From positions 62,001-126,000 of the forward strand of contig NZ_JAPEHW010000004.1 in NCBI RefSeq assembly GCF_028875915.1: 64,000 nucleotides of DNA, in the 5' to 3' direction. The notes beneath the pieces are model-generated. The model made no database searches. It was not told where the DNA came from and saw only the letters and a program-made list of their open reading frames with translations. This stretch comes from Pseudoalteromonas sp. G4 (GTDB lineage Bacteria; Pseudomonadota; Gammaproteobacteria; Enterobacterales; Alteromonadaceae). Position numbers and translations under genes: made by a program. How positions within the stretch are numbered: the first letter of the stretch is position 1; each line of letters opens with the position of its first letter. This document shows positions 1 to 8,915 of the stretch, piece after piece.

Positions 1-166
1 CACATGAAATTTCTTCTACTGGTGTACCTGTGCTTGGGTTTGTTACAGAGTTGTCTACGCTGTTATCAATTGTTGTTGGTGTAATATTGATATCGCCACC
101 GCCACAACCTGCAAGTGTTAATGCTGACGCAACCATGCTCACTTTAAATAAACCAGAAAGTTTCAT
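1..166 (-). CDS. Lipoprotein, 5' end only (gene runs off the window)
   Basis: On the minus strand an ATG at 166-164 opens a frame that stays open to the window edge. The first 21 residues form a lipoprotein signal peptide with lipobox LAGC, and a Gly/Asp/Asn/Thr-rich linker (GGGDINITPTT...) follows, as in surface lipoproteins of alteromonads. A GGAG ribosome-binding site sits 6 bases upstream of the ATG. The gene lies downstream of the TonB2 operon on the same strand, separated from it by a hairpin. Only 55 codons are visible, so the mature domain cannot be assigned. Confidence 0.75.
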   Translation of the reverse strand, partial: MKLSGLFKVSMVASALTLAGCGGGDINITPTTIDNSVDNSVTNPSTGTPVEEISC

Positions 167-427
167 TGTTTTCTCCGTTGATAGTTTTAAGCTTTTTCGC
201 TTTTGTGTGCTTATGCACTAATTTAGAATTGCGTATACGTTAGAGGGTTTATGTGTCAAATGGGTTACACTTAATTAACGTGTCGATGACAGTTTCTTGT
301 CAGATTTTTTAAAATTGTGAATTTGAAGCTGTTGTATGGCAATTTTCGGAAGTTGCTGATTTACAATGAAATAAGGGACCATATAGGTCCCTTAGAGGTT
401 GATTACAAATTTTATTTTATAAAACTA
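167..427. other. Intergenic region between TPR gene and lipoprotein gene
   Basis: This stretch holds the ribosome-binding site of the lipoprotein gene (minus strand, about 173-176) and presumably its promoter. It also holds one hairpin at 373-393, listed separately. The small plus-strand frame at 30-221 overlaps the lipoprotein start antisense and has no ribosome-binding site, so I do not call it. I see no RNA gene here. Confidence 0.5.
373..393 (-). terminator. Hairpin after the TonB2 operon
   Basis: A perfect 8-bp inverted repeat (AAGGGACC / GGTCCCTT) with a 5-base loop lies about 35 bases beyond the stop of the TPR gene. On the minus strand it is followed by ATTT, so the U-tract is weak. 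It probably ends the operon. Confidence 0.55.
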
Positions 428-1726
428 TTACAGATACGCCTTGCTTAATGTGTCTTTATCAAGTTTTTCACGTTTCACATATTGCAACCATTGTTGAGCA
501 AGTCGTTCTGCTTTTTTAAATTTCTTTGCTTGTTCAAAGGCTAATATAGACGCATCAAAGTTTTCTAAATTATATTGCGCCATACCAAGCGCAATATACG
601 CATTAGATTCTTGCTTCAATCCACCTTTATCTAGGGCTTCACGTGCTGAATCAGCAGCTTCATCAAACAATTCTAAATTAAGATAAACTTCTGCTAAGCG
701 GCGATCATACTCACCACTTTCTGTTTGTTTTGCCGCAGCAATAAAATATGGCACTGCTTTTTTATCTTCTCGTGCTTGCATATAGGCTTCTGCTACAAAA
801 ATAAGGTTTTTCGCAGATTTCTCAATGTTGCCTTGCTCAAAACCTAGCTCCATTGCATTTGCTGCTTTGTATGCCAGACCCGAATACATATAGATTTGCG
901 CAAGGTTTTTGAGTTTTGTACCGTCATTCAAAAAACCGCGTTGTTTTGCTGTTTCGATTAATGCAAGTTGTTTATTATCTTGACCAATTTCGCCATACAT
1001 ACCCGCTAGTTGCACCCAATATTCTGGCTTATCGAAACGTAGAACCATCTCTTCAAGTACGCGTACTACCTCTTTTGGTTGGTTTAATGAATAGTAAGAA
1101 GCACGTAATAATATATACCAGTTCTCTTTAACATCTTTATTTTCAGCATCATGTAAATTGATTGCCGTATTAATAAATTGAACTGCACTTTTATAATCTT
1201 TGGCCTGGTAACTCGCGTTTGCTTTTAATTCGTAATAATTTGCTTGAGGTGGTTTCGTATTGAGCGATTCCCACTGATTTAAATAACTAATTACTTTGTC
1301 AAACTGACCTTCCGCCATGGCAAGTTGTGCCAACGAAAAAATGGTATTTAATTTTAAGCTTTCTGGTATTGGGTCTTGTTTCACGACGTTTTCAAAAGCA
1401 GCCATAGCGTCGCTAACACGATTTTCATTGTAATAAATAAAACCGTAAAAGTTATACATCATCGCTATTTCATAGCTGTTCATACTTGACGATTTTTTCT
1501 TAACGATATCAAGCGCTTCAATACCCGCTGCAACATCTCCATCATCAGCAAGTTTTTGGGCACGTGCCAATTGTGTGTACACTTTGTTACGAAGTGCAGG
1601 TACACGCTTTGTTTTCACTTCTTCAGCCTGAACAGAAGCAAATTCGGTATTAAAAATTGCATCGCTTAGTGGCGCGCCAAATACACAACTCACTAATGCA
1701 ATACTAATTAAATTTCTTTTCAACAT
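428..1726 (-). CDS. Periplasmic TPR protein of the TonB2 cluster
   Basis: This 432-residue protein has an N-terminal signal sequence (about 1-24) followed almost entirely by helical TPR-like repeats, for example YNFYGFIYYNENRVSDAMAAF and AYIALGMAQYNLENFDASIL near the C-terminus. It is the last gene of a six-gene run with DUF3450, TtpC-like, ExbB, ExbD and TonB genes. A TPR protein in this position is typical of the extended TonB2 systems of Vibrio, Shewanella and Pseudoalteromonas. A scaffold role between the inner-membrane motor and outer-membrane receptors is inferred, not shown. A 14-bp inverted repeat separates it from tonB and may set its expression apart from the rest of the operon. Confidence 0.8.
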   Translation of the reverse strand: MLKRNLISIALVSCVFGAPLSDAIFNTEFASVQAEEVKTKRVPALRNKVYTQLARAQKLADDGDVAAGIEALDIVKKKSSSMNSYEIAMMYNFYGFIYYNENRVSDAMAAFENVVKQDPIPESLKLNTIFSLAQLAMAEGQFDKVISYLNQWESLNTKPPQANYYELKANASYQAKDYKSAVQFINTAINLHDAENKDVKENWYILLRASYYSLNQPKEVVRVLEEMVLRFDKPEYWVQLAGMYGEIGQDNKQLALIETAKQRGFLNDGTKLKNLAQIYMYSGLAYKAANAMELGFEQGNIEKSAKNLIFVAEAYMQAREDKKAVPYFIAAAKQTESGEYDRRLAEVYLNLELFDEAADSAREALDKGGLKQESNAYIALGMAQYNLENFDASILAFEQAKKFKKAERLAQQWLQYVKREKLDKDTLSKAYL

Positions 1727-1784
1727 TGTAATTCAACCTAACTCTATTTATTTATACACACTTAACAGCGTTTAAAGTTCAGGG

Positions 1785-1814
1785 TTAAGGCAATGAAATC
1801 TTTCATTGCCTTAA
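1785..1814. repeat. Perfect inverted repeat between tonB and the TPR gene
   Basis: Two 14-bp arms (TTAAGGCAATGAAA and its exact complement) flank a 2-base centre and begin 4 bases past the tonB stop codon. There is no T-run on the minus strand, so it looks more like an mRNA-processing, stabilising or attenuating hairpin than a classical terminator. Confidence 0.75.
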
Positions 1815-1818
1815 ACGA

Positions 1819-2421
1819 TTAGCCATTAATTTGGAACGTAATCTTGTTTTGTACACCGGCTACTTCTACTGCTTCACCATTTACAACACGTGGTTTGTAT
1901 TTAAACTTAAGTGCCGCATCCATGGCTGCACGATTAAATATCTCTTCTGGTTCTGCCTGTATTACCCGAGGAGCAGACACAGTACCTGACTTAGTTACTG
2001 TAAATTCAACAATCACATAACCTTCTATACCACGGCTTAATGCTCGACGTGGATAAACTGGTGATACCTTAACAATTGGAAGGTATTCACCATCTCCAGA
2101 ATCAAGTGCTAGGCCCGCTGCTAAATCAACATTGGTATCTACATTCGCAGAAAAATCAAAGTTACTAGCTGTTTGTGTTGTATCAGAACTACTCGCCTGT
2201 GGTGTCATTGGTGGTGGTGGCTCTTTTGGCTTTGGTGGCTTTTGCGGCTTACGTTCTTTCTTTTTTACCGACTCTTCCTGTTTGAGCCTGACAAAGTCTA
2301 AAACGTTACCTTGAACCGGTTCACTTGCCACACCATCACCACTTTGTATTAGTGCTTGCATGCCAAAAAATAACAATGCAGTAACTAAAATTGCGATTAA
2401 AGTGGAAATAAAATAACGCAT
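1819..2421 (-). CDS. tonB: TonB family energy transducer (TonB2 type)
   Basis: The 200-residue protein has one N-terminal membrane anchor (about 4-24), a Lys/Pro-rich periplasm-spanning segment (about 52-75, KPPKPKEPPPP) and a C-terminal TonB domain (about 110-200). The domain carries the YPRRALSRGIEGYVIVEF motif that contacts TonB boxes of outer-membrane receptors. Length and short Pro region match TonB2 proteins. It starts 2 bases after exbD ends, so the two genes are translationally close. It transmits proton-motive energy to receptors for iron complexes or other large nutrients; the substrate is not visible here. Confidence 0.92.
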   Translation of the reverse strand: MRYFISTLIAILVTALLFFGMQALIQSGDGVASEPVQGNVLDFVRLKQEESVKKKERKPQKPPKPKEPPPPMTPQASSSDTTQTASNFDFSANVDTNVDLAAGLALDSGDGEYLPIVKVSPVYPRRALSRGIEGYVIVEFTVTKSGTVSAPRVIQAEPEEIFNRAAMDAALKFKYKPRVVNGEAVEVAGVQNKITFQING

Positions 2422-2423
2422 GT

Positions 2424-2834
2424 CTACGCTTCCTGAGCCGCAATTGATACGTCAAATACACCTGCAGAACGCGCTGCATCCATCACCTTAATTAGGGTGT
2501 CAGTTGTGGCTTTTTTATCTGCCTGGATTACAACGCTACCCTGAGGATTTTCAGCATGTAAACGTTCAATGTTTGCTTGTACAGCACGAACATCTACTTG
2601 GCGTTTATTGATCCAAATTTCGCCTTTGTCAGAAATCGCAACTAAGATGTTGGCACGTTCTTTTTTAACTGCTGTTGCCGCTTCAGGACGGTTCACATCA
2701 ATACCTGCTTCTTTAACAAAAGTGGCTGTTACAATGAAGAAAATAAGCATGATAAATACAACATCCAACATTGGCGTCATATTGATCTCTTCGTTTTCTT
2801 CTTCTTGAAATACATTTGCTAATGGTGCTCTCAT
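2424..2834 (-). CDS. exbD: ExbD-type biopolymer transport protein
   Basis: This 136-residue protein has a short cytoplasmic head, one membrane helix (about 22-42) and a periplasmic domain. The motif MTPMLDVVFIMLIFFIV carries the proton-relaying Asp (Asp24), the essential residue of ExbD/TolR. The gene lies between exbB and tonB and belongs to the TonB2 motor rather than Tol-Pal, since no TolA, TolB or Pal is nearby. Confidence 0.93.
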   Translation of the reverse strand: MRAPLANVFQEEENEEINMTPMLDVVFIMLIFFIVTATFVKEAGIDVNRPEAATAVKKERANILVAISDKGEIWINKRQVDVRAVQANIERLHAENPQGSVVIQADKKATTDTLIKVMDAARSAGVFDVSIAAQEA

Positions 2835-2863
2835 AACTAGCTCCTAAATTCTTAAAATTGGTG

Positions 2864-3391
2864 TTAGTGGTCTAAGACCAATTTATCGTCAAGCAACGCA
2901 ACTTCACGCTTTGCTTTACGTTGTAAATACGTTGCGGCAAATACACCCGAAAGTGCACCAACCATACCCGCCATTGTTGGGATAGTTGCTTTAGATACAC
3001 CCGATGCCATTGAGCGTGCACTGCCTGTACCTGTGATTGCCATTACATTAAATACCTCAATCATGCCGGTGACTGTGCCTAGTAATCCAAGTAATGGACA
3101 TAAAGCAACCAACATATTAATCATGGGTAAATTGTGATTAAGCTTTAAGCTAATACGCGAAATATTTGCTTGTTTAATTTGCTCCGCTTCCCAACTATTG
3201 CGCTCTTCACGTGCAAACCAATTTGAAATTACTGATTGTTTATTCGAACGATATGTTGTGAAAACATATAAAAAACGTTCAATTACCAGTAACCACATAG
3301 CGCAAATTAGGATTCCTATCACCAGCAGCACAGAGCCGCCGGTGTCTAGAAAATCACGTATCGCGTTGATGAAGTCCGCAAAGATAACCAT
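2864..3391 (-). CDS. exbB: ExbB/MotA/TolQ family proton channel
   Basis: I place the start at the ATG at 3391, directly after the TAA of the upstream TtpC-like gene, giving MVIFADFINAIRDFLDTGG and 175 residues, the usual length of TonB2-type ExbB. A longer reading from 3424 would overlap the upstream gene by 32 bases and has no better ribosome-binding site. The C-terminal half has the MotA/TolQ/ExbB signature (LLGLLGTVTGMIEVF and TMAGMVGALSGVFAATYLQRKAKRE). It forms the inner-membrane proton channel with ExbD. Confidence 0.9.
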   Translation of the reverse strand: MVIFADFINAIRDFLDTGGSVLLVIGILICAMWLLVIERFLYVFTTYRSNKQSVISNWFAREERNSWEAEQIKQANISRISLKLNHNLPMINMLVALCPLLGLLGTVTGMIEVFNVMAITGTGSARSMASGVSKATIPTMAGMVGALSGVFAATYLQRKAKREVALLDDKLVLDH

Positions 3392-3392
3392 C

Positions 3393-4757
3393 TTACTGCG
3401 CACCTTTCTCACTGCGCTCAGCAATAATGCCTGCGCTTTGCTCTTGTAAAATTACCAATAGGTTTTTAGAGCGAGTATTAAGCAGTGTGTAAATAAATAC
3501 CGTAGGGATTGCAACAACAAGGCCTAACACTGTGGTTACAAGCGCTGTTGAAATACCGCCAGCCATTAGCTTCGGGTCACCAGTACCGAATAACGTAATT
3601 GCTTGGAAAGTATTAATCATACCGGTAACCGTACCAAGTAGACCTAATAACGGTGCGACAACTGAGATGATCTTAATTAGAGTTAGGTTACGTGTAATAC
3701 GCGGCATTTCACGTAAAATAGCTTCAGAAAGTTTTAGCTCTAATGTGTCATAGGTAACATCAGGATACTGATCTTTTACTTTCATAACACGACCAAGCGG
3801 GTTGTCATCAGACGCCACATCAGTTTTAAGTTGACGCTTGATTTTACCGCCCATAATCATCAGTGATACAAAACGCTCTAACGCAATCAGTAAACCAACT
3901 AAACCAATAGCCAGAATGACATAACCTACCGCACCACCTTGGTGAACTTGTTCTTCAGTGCTTGGCGCCTGAACAAGTAAACCAAGAATTGAACCACCTG
4001 TTGGGTCTAGAGCAAAATCTACAAATCCAGAATTCGCAGCTTGTAAATCCGATGCGCTTGACTGAAAGCGCGCAGCTGGTTGACGAGTTAATTCTGATAA
4101 CGTGTTAGTTGTCGCATTGTAATTTAAATATTTACCATCAGAAATTAAGTTAAATGAACCAACACGTACGACTTCTTTATTGACTTTTTCGCCGCCTGCA
4201 ACGATAACGTCACGGTTAAAGCGAGATACTTTGCCTTGTTCAGTCATTTCGCGTTGTAATTCGAACCACACTTTTTCAATATCTTCGATTGACGCGAGTT
4301 TTGAGCTCGAACCCATTTTTTGCGCGAGATCACTTAAAAAAGCACCACGACCAGGTAATTCTGCTGAAACGTTCGACGTAATAAATTTGCTTTGTGTATC
4401 ACCAGCAACTTGTTGTAATACACCGAACAATTCTTTTAATGAACCCATTCGTTTGTTTAGCGTTTCGCTCATGTTAGCTAATTTAATTTCATTTTCTTCG
4501 AATTGCGTTTCAAAGCGTGTTGAATCATTAATTAAGCCATCACGTGCATTAATTCGAGCACGTAGTAACGCTGCTTGTTGATTGTTTGCTTTTACAAACT
4601 CAGCTTCACGTTGTTGGTTTTCTTGTGATTGTTGGTAGTTACCTTGTTCTAACGTTTTGAGTAGTGAATCAAGATTTACAGGTTCTGTAGCAAAAGCATT
4701 AATTGTTAATAGTGTACTTGCAGCAACAACTGATTTTACGAATTTCTTTAATAACAT
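3393..4757 (-). CDS. TtpC-like protein: periplasmic coiled coil fused to an ExbB/TolQ domain
   Basis: The 454-residue protein begins with a signal peptide (about 1-23), then a Gln/Glu-rich coiled-coil periplasmic region (about 30-260). Membrane helices and a second MotA/TolQ/ExbB domain (about 270-450) follow, with LLGLLGTVTGMINTFQAITLFGTGDPKLMAGGIS split over two helices. This architecture is that of TtpC, the extra component that Vibrio TonB2 systems need for siderophore uptake. It sits between DUF3450 and exbB as expected. Having both this protein and a short ExbB in one operon is normal for the family. Confidence 0.88.
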   Translation of the reverse strand: MLLKKFVKSVVAASTLLTINAFATEPVNLDSLLKTLEQGNYQQSQENQQREAEFVKANNQQAALLRARINARDGLINDSTRFETQFEENEIKLANMSETLNKRMGSLKELFGVLQQVAGDTQSKFITSNVSAELPGRGAFLSDLAQKMGSSSKLASIEDIEKVWFELQREMTEQGKVSRFNRDVIVAGGEKVNKEVVRVGSFNLISDGKYLNYNATTNTLSELTRQPAARFQSSASDLQAANSGFVDFALDPTGGSILGLLVQAPSTEEQVHQGGAVGYVILAIGLVGLLIALERFVSLMIMGGKIKRQLKTDVASDDNPLGRVMKVKDQYPDVTYDTLELKLSEAILREMPRITRNLTLIKIISVVAPLLGLLGTVTGMINTFQAITLFGTGDPKLMAGGISTALVTTVLGLVVAIPTVFIYTLLNTRSKNLLVILQEQSAGIIAERSEKGAQ

Positions 4758-4769
4758 AATGGCCTCGAA

Positions 4770-5531
4770 TTAAACTGCTTTAACTGGCAGGGTTAGCATA
4801 TCTGGTGCAAGTTGCTTTTTAGCAATGCGAATCGCTTTATTGATTTGCGAAATATTGCTATCAGGAAGGCGTTCAAAGTCACTCGCCTCGGTATTCCAAA
4901 TACCTGCTTTTTTGCCATCTTTTGTTAAATAAATTAAGTCGAGTCGACCAATGCGTAGAAAATCTACTTCACGTTCTTGACCATCAACATCGATAAGGCC
5001 AGTGTAAGATTCAATAGTACGACCGTAATCAACTTCAATTTGATAAGCTTCAAGTACGCGACGGAATTTTTCACTAGATGCAACATCGGCACGGTCCATT
5101 AACTCTTTTAACGATGCTAAACGGTTAGCACGTTCCTTTGGAAGGAATGGCACATCTAAAGCTACAAATTGCTCAAGTGAAGTAATCATTTTTAACATTA
5201 ACGGGGTAATTTGACGTTCAATAACAGAAACCTGATCGATTGAAACGTTAATGTTTTCCATTTCTAACAGCTGATTAGCGATTTGTTTTTCTAATTGCTT
5301 GTTATAAATCGTTAAACCGTCAATTTCTTTATTAACGGTTTTAAATTGCTGCAAACGTCCTTGCATGGTGTCGGCAATTTTATCAATTTTAGTTTGTGAT
5401 TTTTGTGCTGACTGATTAATTTTGCTAGCACTGTCAATCACAGGCTTAAGCTGTTCATTAGCAACTGCAGTTAGTGAACAACCCACTAAAGCAGTAACTA
5501 AAACCTTTCGACTAAACTTAGTTGTAAACAT
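4770..5531 (-). CDS. DUF3450 periplasmic coiled-coil protein of the TonB2 cluster
   Basis: I chose the ATG at 5531 (MFTTKFSRKVLVTALVGCS), which gives a clean signal peptide and an AGGG-like ribosome-binding site; the upstream ATG at 5561 lacks one. The 253-residue product is mostly a long helical coiled coil (about 28-125) followed by the conserved DUF3450 part (YGRTIESYTGLIDVDGQEREVDFLRIGRLDL...). DUF3450 genes regularly head operons encoding TtpC, ExbB, ExbD and TonB. The biochemical role is unknown; it may brace the complex in the periplasm. Confidence 0.85.
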   Translation of the reverse strand: MFTTKFSRKVLVTALVGCSLTAVANEQLKPVIDSASKINQSAQKSQTKIDKIADTMQGRLQQFKTVNKEIDGLTIYNKQLEKQIANQLLEMENINVSIDQVSVIERQITPLMLKMITSLEQFVALDVPFLPKERANRLASLKELMDRADVASSEKFRRVLEAYQIEVDYGRTIESYTGLIDVDGQEREVDFLRIGRLDLIYLTKDGKKAGIWNTEASDFERLPDSNISQINKAIRIAKKQLAPDMLTLPVKAV

Positions 5532-5894
5532 TTTATGTAACCCTATTAAATGATTGCGCATAGTCTAGAGATGCAAAATGACATAAGGGTTGCATAAACG
5601 TGTCATTTACATTACAGCTACATAAAGTTGCAACATAAAATATTCAAATGACGGTTTTAAAGGGGATGCAGCCAATTACAAAACTGTAATAATGTTGAAT
5701 TAGAGGAATATTTATAACCAAGAGTTTGCATCTAAATGACAAAATAATGTTCTTTTAGTTGTTTTCAGTAAAAGCTAGTGTGGGATTAGATGAGTTAAAT
5801 AATTGACGTAATATACTTTCAAAAACCATTGGTTGAAAAATCCACAAATGTAATTTAGTGTTAGAATTCCAATTCATTTAAAAGGATATAAAAA
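5532..5894. other. Divergent intergenic region (TonB2 operon / Sel1-repeat gene)
   Basis: This 363-base gap must hold the promoters of the minus-strand TonB2 operon and the plus-strand Sel1-repeat gene. I see an AAAGGATA ribosome-binding site before the ATG at 5895 and a short inverted repeat ATGCAA / TTGCAT at about 5571-5595. I found no clear Fur box, which matters because iron regulation would be expected for a siderophore system. No coding frame of note. Confidence 0.45.
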
Positions 5895-6413
5895 ATGAAT
5901 CTAAAAATAATCGTTGCATCACTTGCGTTAGTGAGTGGCTCGTCGTTTGCAGTTAACAACGCAGATAATGAAGCGCTTTCCAAATTAATAACAACAGCAA
6001 ATTCAAATAATGCCACTGCCCAAGCACTTGCAAGCTACAGTTTTTTTAGTGGTGCGAATTCAGAGTTAGACCAAGCTCAAGCATTGAGCTATTTAAAAAA
6101 TGCACACAAAGCTGGTGTTGGTGCTGCTACTTGGTTATTGGGACAATTACATAAACAAGGCGATGTTCTATCAAAAGATAGTGAGAAAGCACAATACCTT
6201 ATCGGTTTGGCAAACAAACGTAATTTTAGTAATGACCAAGGTGTATTGTTACTGGATAAAGAAACTTTCACTCAGTACATTCATTCAGTTAATTTTACTA
6301 ACAACAAAAACAACAGCAGCAATGAAAATTTGTTTTCGAGCATGAGAAACAACAGTAATTGGCAATCTAATCGCAGTAGTATCGATCGTGCTGGCGGTAG
6401 AAACGGTTTATAA
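5895..6413 (+). CDS. Secreted Sel1-like repeat protein
   Basis: The product has 172 residues with a signal peptide (about 1-19, cleavage near SFA). Tandem Sel1-like helical repeats follow (about 35-110: DQAQALSYLKNAHKAGVGAATWLLGQLHKQGD...SEKAQYLIGLANKRNF). The tail from about 135 is rich in Asn and Ser (NNKNNSSNENLFSSMRNN). Sel1 repeats mediate protein contacts. The gene stands alone between two minus-strand units, with an AAAGGA ribosome-binding site and a strong terminator. The specific role is unknown. Confidence 0.75.
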   Translation: MNLKIIVASLALVSGSSFAVNNADNEALSKLITTANSNNATAQALASYSFFSGANSELDQAQALSYLKNAHKAGVGAATWLLGQLHKQGDVLSKDSEKAQYLIGLANKRNFSNDQGVLLLDKETFTQYIHSVNFTNNKNNSSNENLFSSMRNNSNWQSNRSSIDRAGGRNGL

Positions 6414-6430
6414 CGTTTAGACGAAATTTA

Positions 6431-6454
6431 AAGGCGCCAAAAGGCGCCTTTTTT
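6431..6454 (+). terminator. Rho-independent terminator of the Sel1-repeat gene
   Basis: The arms AAGGCGCC / GGCGCCTT flank a 4-base loop and are followed by TTTT. The T-run overlaps the stop codon of the convergent outer-membrane gene. Confidence 0.85.
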
Positions 6455-7751
6455 AAAAGTTAAATTGTAAATACAAAGTGTTGTAGTTACTACCGCCTTT
6501 AATTCTGCCAAACTGTTGTGCGGATTCAAAAATAGAAGAACGGTGATGAATACTGTAGCCTAACCAGGTATTTTGTAATTCCGGTGAATTAAAGACATCA
6601 CCTAAATTAATGTCTAACGAAAAATCTAAATAGTTCATCAATTCACTGGGGCGATACCCTTTTCTTTCCATTTCGGAGCGTTCAATGTAGGTCACATTAG
6701 ATACATAACTGAGACCTTCTGCGACACCAAAGCGAATTTTCCATGGAAGTGGCAAGGTGTAATACGCTTTAATCGCTACAACGTACTCTTGAATATTGGA
6801 CTGTACTTCTGACTGCCAATGCCATGCGACACCTGGAGTGAGATAAATATCTAAAGGTAGGCCAAATAAATCATCTGTTAATGGATGACCATAAAATAAC
6901 GAGGTTAATTGATTATTATATGGATCTTTTTCACTATCTCCCCGAAGAATGTCACCTATGTTGGAAGGTGTGGCAAATCCGTGGGCAACACGCCAATACG
7001 CTTTATTATCAATGAGTTTGGGCGCTTTTTGTTTGTTATTAAAAAATGCAAAACCCAAAAATAGTTCGTGAGAGTATGAATCATCGATTGCATTAGTATG
7101 TTTCAAATTGTCATCAAATGCAGTAATAGACGCAGAGCCAAGCAAATACAAATTACTCACTAGGTGATAACGTCCTTCCGCTTTCACTGTTAAATCTGCA
7201 CCTGCACCAATTTTTTCATTAGTAAGGTCGTTTAGTGCATAATAGTGACTGTTAAATGATGCACTTTTATAACGTAATGTGGTTGATAGATTTATATCCC
7301 AATCATGGTTATTGTAATTGTACAAATAACCTAAATTAAGGTAAGGATTACCTTCTAAATCAGTCATCAATTCGCTAACCAGATGCTGCGAATTATCTAG
7401 CTTAAATTTGTATTGACCGCCAAAATCGAAGGTATCACCTTGCACTTGGTTCTGATATTCAAATGGAATATCAAAAAAACGCATACGTGTGATCGCATTA
7501 AAATGATGATTACTTTGTGCGTGTAAATAAGCCCCAGCTTCTAATCCTTTAATATAAAAGTGATCATTTTTAAAAAACATCATAGGAACAAAGCTGCTGA
7601 CTGTATCACCTTGTGTAGCAAATGGAATGCTAGCGTGTCTTACCGTTGCACCTATACCCCACTCTTTTTCATATTCTTGTGCGGCAAGATTCAAAGAACA
7701 AAACGAAACAAACATAACCACAAAACGTACTAAGTTAGTTTTTAATGTCAT
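6453..7751 (-). CDS. Outer-membrane beta-barrel protein, MipA/OmpV-like
   Basis: This 432-residue protein has a signal peptide (about 1-24), then alternating amphipathic strands with many Tyr, Phe and Asn residues, and ends in Phe (YLQFNF), the signature for outer-membrane insertion. The N-terminal WGIGATVRHASIPF...VPMMFFKNDHFYIKGLEAGAYL pattern resembles MipA/OmpV scaffolding proteins, and the C-terminal LGYSIHHRSSIF stretch recurs in that group. It is longer than E. coli MipA (about 250). It may be a porin or a murein-synthesis scaffold; I cannot separate these from sequence. Confidence 0.6.
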   Translation of the reverse strand: MTLKTNLVRFVVMFVSFCSLNLAAQEYEKEWGIGATVRHASIPFATQGDTVSSFVPMMFFKNDHFYIKGLEAGAYLHAQSNHHFNAITRMRFFDIPFEYQNQVQGDTFDFGGQYKFKLDNSQHLVSELMTDLEGNPYLNLGYLYNYNNHDWDINLSTTLRYKSASFNSHYYALNDLTNEKIGAGADLTVKAEGRYHLVSNLYLLGSASITAFDDNLKHTNAIDDSYSHELFLGFAFFNNKQKAPKLIDNKAYWRVAHGFATPSNIGDILRGDSEKDPYNNQLTSLFYGHPLTDDLFGLPLDIYLTPGVAWHWQSEVQSNIQEYVVAIKAYYTLPLPWKIRFGVAEGLSYVSNVTYIERSEMERKGYRPSELMNYLDFSLDINLGDVFNSPELQNTWLGYSIHHRSSIFESAQQFGRIKGGSNYNTLYLQFNF

Positions 7752-7797
7752 TTGTAAACTCCCTTTGCTCTTTTAGCTTTAAATAAAACACAATAGA

Positions 7798-8301
7798 TTA
7801 TTTTCTAAACGTAATCTTATTGTTGTTATCCCTATTTTGTAACAAAAACTCACGTGAGTAGTTTGTATTAGTCGCCTTTGCTAATCGATCATAGAGTACA
7901 ACATTCACTGTAGCAGCTAAATTCATACAACCATTTGTAGGAACATACACCACATCATCGCAATACTTAAGTACATTTTTTCGTATGGAACCGTCTTCTG
8001 GACCAAGCACATAAATGGCATTATCAGGGTGTAAAAAGTGCGGTAATGGCGTAGCTCCATCGATTAATTCAACTGCAATTATTTTAGTATCGGACTTAAC
8101 CAGTTCGGATATATCGTTAATTGCCTGTAGTGGGATTTCTTCTACTCTTTGCTTTGTGTCTGTTGCAAATTTTTGGGCATAACCATAACGATTGCCTGTG
8201 TAATACACCTTATCAACACCATAACACCCTGCTGCTCGCATAACCCCACCGACATTTGTCGGGCTTTTGGGGTTAATCAGCAAAACTTCTGTGCGTGACA
8301 T
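7798..8301 (-). CDS. TrmH/SpoU family RNA 2'-O-methyltransferase
   Basis: The 167-residue protein shows all three SpoU motifs: NPKSPTNVGGVMRAAG near the N-terminus, YVLGPEDGSI (about 91-100) and the knot-forming MNLAATVNVVLYDR near 127-140. It is a minimal, single-domain SPOUT enzyme without an extra RNA-binding domain. Its ATG shares one base with the TAA of ycgN (TAATG), so the two are translationally coupled. The RNA target is not predictable from sequence alone; it is distinct from TrmL and TrmH by length and motif details. Confidence 0.88.
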   Translation of the reverse strand: MSRTEVLLINPKSPTNVGGVMRAAGCYGVDKVYYTGNRYGYAQKFATDTKQRVEEIPLQAINDISELVKSDTKIIAVELIDGATPLPHFLHPDNAIYVLGPEDGSIRKNVLKYCDDVVYVPTNGCMNLAATVNVVLYDRLAKATNTNYSREFLLQNRDNNNKITFRK

Positions 8302-8801
8302 TAATCATGATCCTCTTTAGGCCAATCAGCAATGTAATCTTCAAATAGTTCCATATCGATTTGATTATCTTTCATCACACGACCTTTTACACTAATGCCC
8401 ATACGGTGCATTACAGCTTTGCTTCCATTATTTAAAAGTGGATGCCATGAGGCAAGGCCTCGCCCTTCATGTAAACGACGGTAGCTACAACTTGGTGGCA
8501 TAAAGAAAATATTATCGATGTTGTCTTTCGTAAGCTTTACGCAGCTTGGTACTAAAGTGGTACGGTTTTCATATTCCGTGCAAAAACACTTTTTAGTATC
8601 AAGGTATCGACAAACAATTGCGGTGTAGATGATTTCTTCGCCTTCTCGCAGTACATCGGTACTTTCAAAGGTGTCGTCTTGTTCATCACTGTCAATAAAG
8701 GTATGTAAGCAGCATTTACCACAACCGTCACAAACGGCTTCCCACTCTTCATCGTTCATCTCGGCTAACGATTTATTTAACCAAAATTTTTCTTCTAACA
8801 T
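8301..8801 (-). CDS. ycgN: YcgN family cysteine-cluster protein (UPF0260)
   Basis: This 166-residue protein carries a conserved Cys cluster: CDGCGKCC near 24-31, then C64, C72/C74 region (CRYLDTKKCFC) and CVKL, plus PPSCSYRRLHEGRGLASWHPL. The pattern is that of the UPF0260/YkgJ-like zinc- or iron-binding family. Length equals E. coli YcgN (about 150-160). In enterics ycgN also lies close to ycgL and minCDE, as here. The function is unknown. Confidence 0.9.
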   Translation of the reverse strand: MLEEKFWLNKSLAEMNDEEWEAVCDGCGKCCLHTFIDSDEQDDTFESTDVLREGEEIIYTAIVCRYLDTKKCFCTEYENRTTLVPSCVKLTKDNIDNIFFMPPSCSYRRLHEGRGLASWHPLLNNGSKAVMHRMGISVKGRVMKDNQIDMELFEDYIADWPKEDHD

Positions 8802-8915
8802 ATGTGCCCCTAATTTTAAGGCGCCTATTTTATGCTAGATAAGTTAGAAAAGCGAAACTAAAGAAGGATAGATATGGCGCTAAATAGGGACTTAACGCCA
8901 GCATATATAAAAAGG

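Noticed and set aside
30-221. 63-residue plus-strand frame at the left edge
   Set aside because: It is antisense to a minus-strand lipoprotein start that has a GGAG site and a lipobox; the plus frame has neither ribosome-binding site nor family features.
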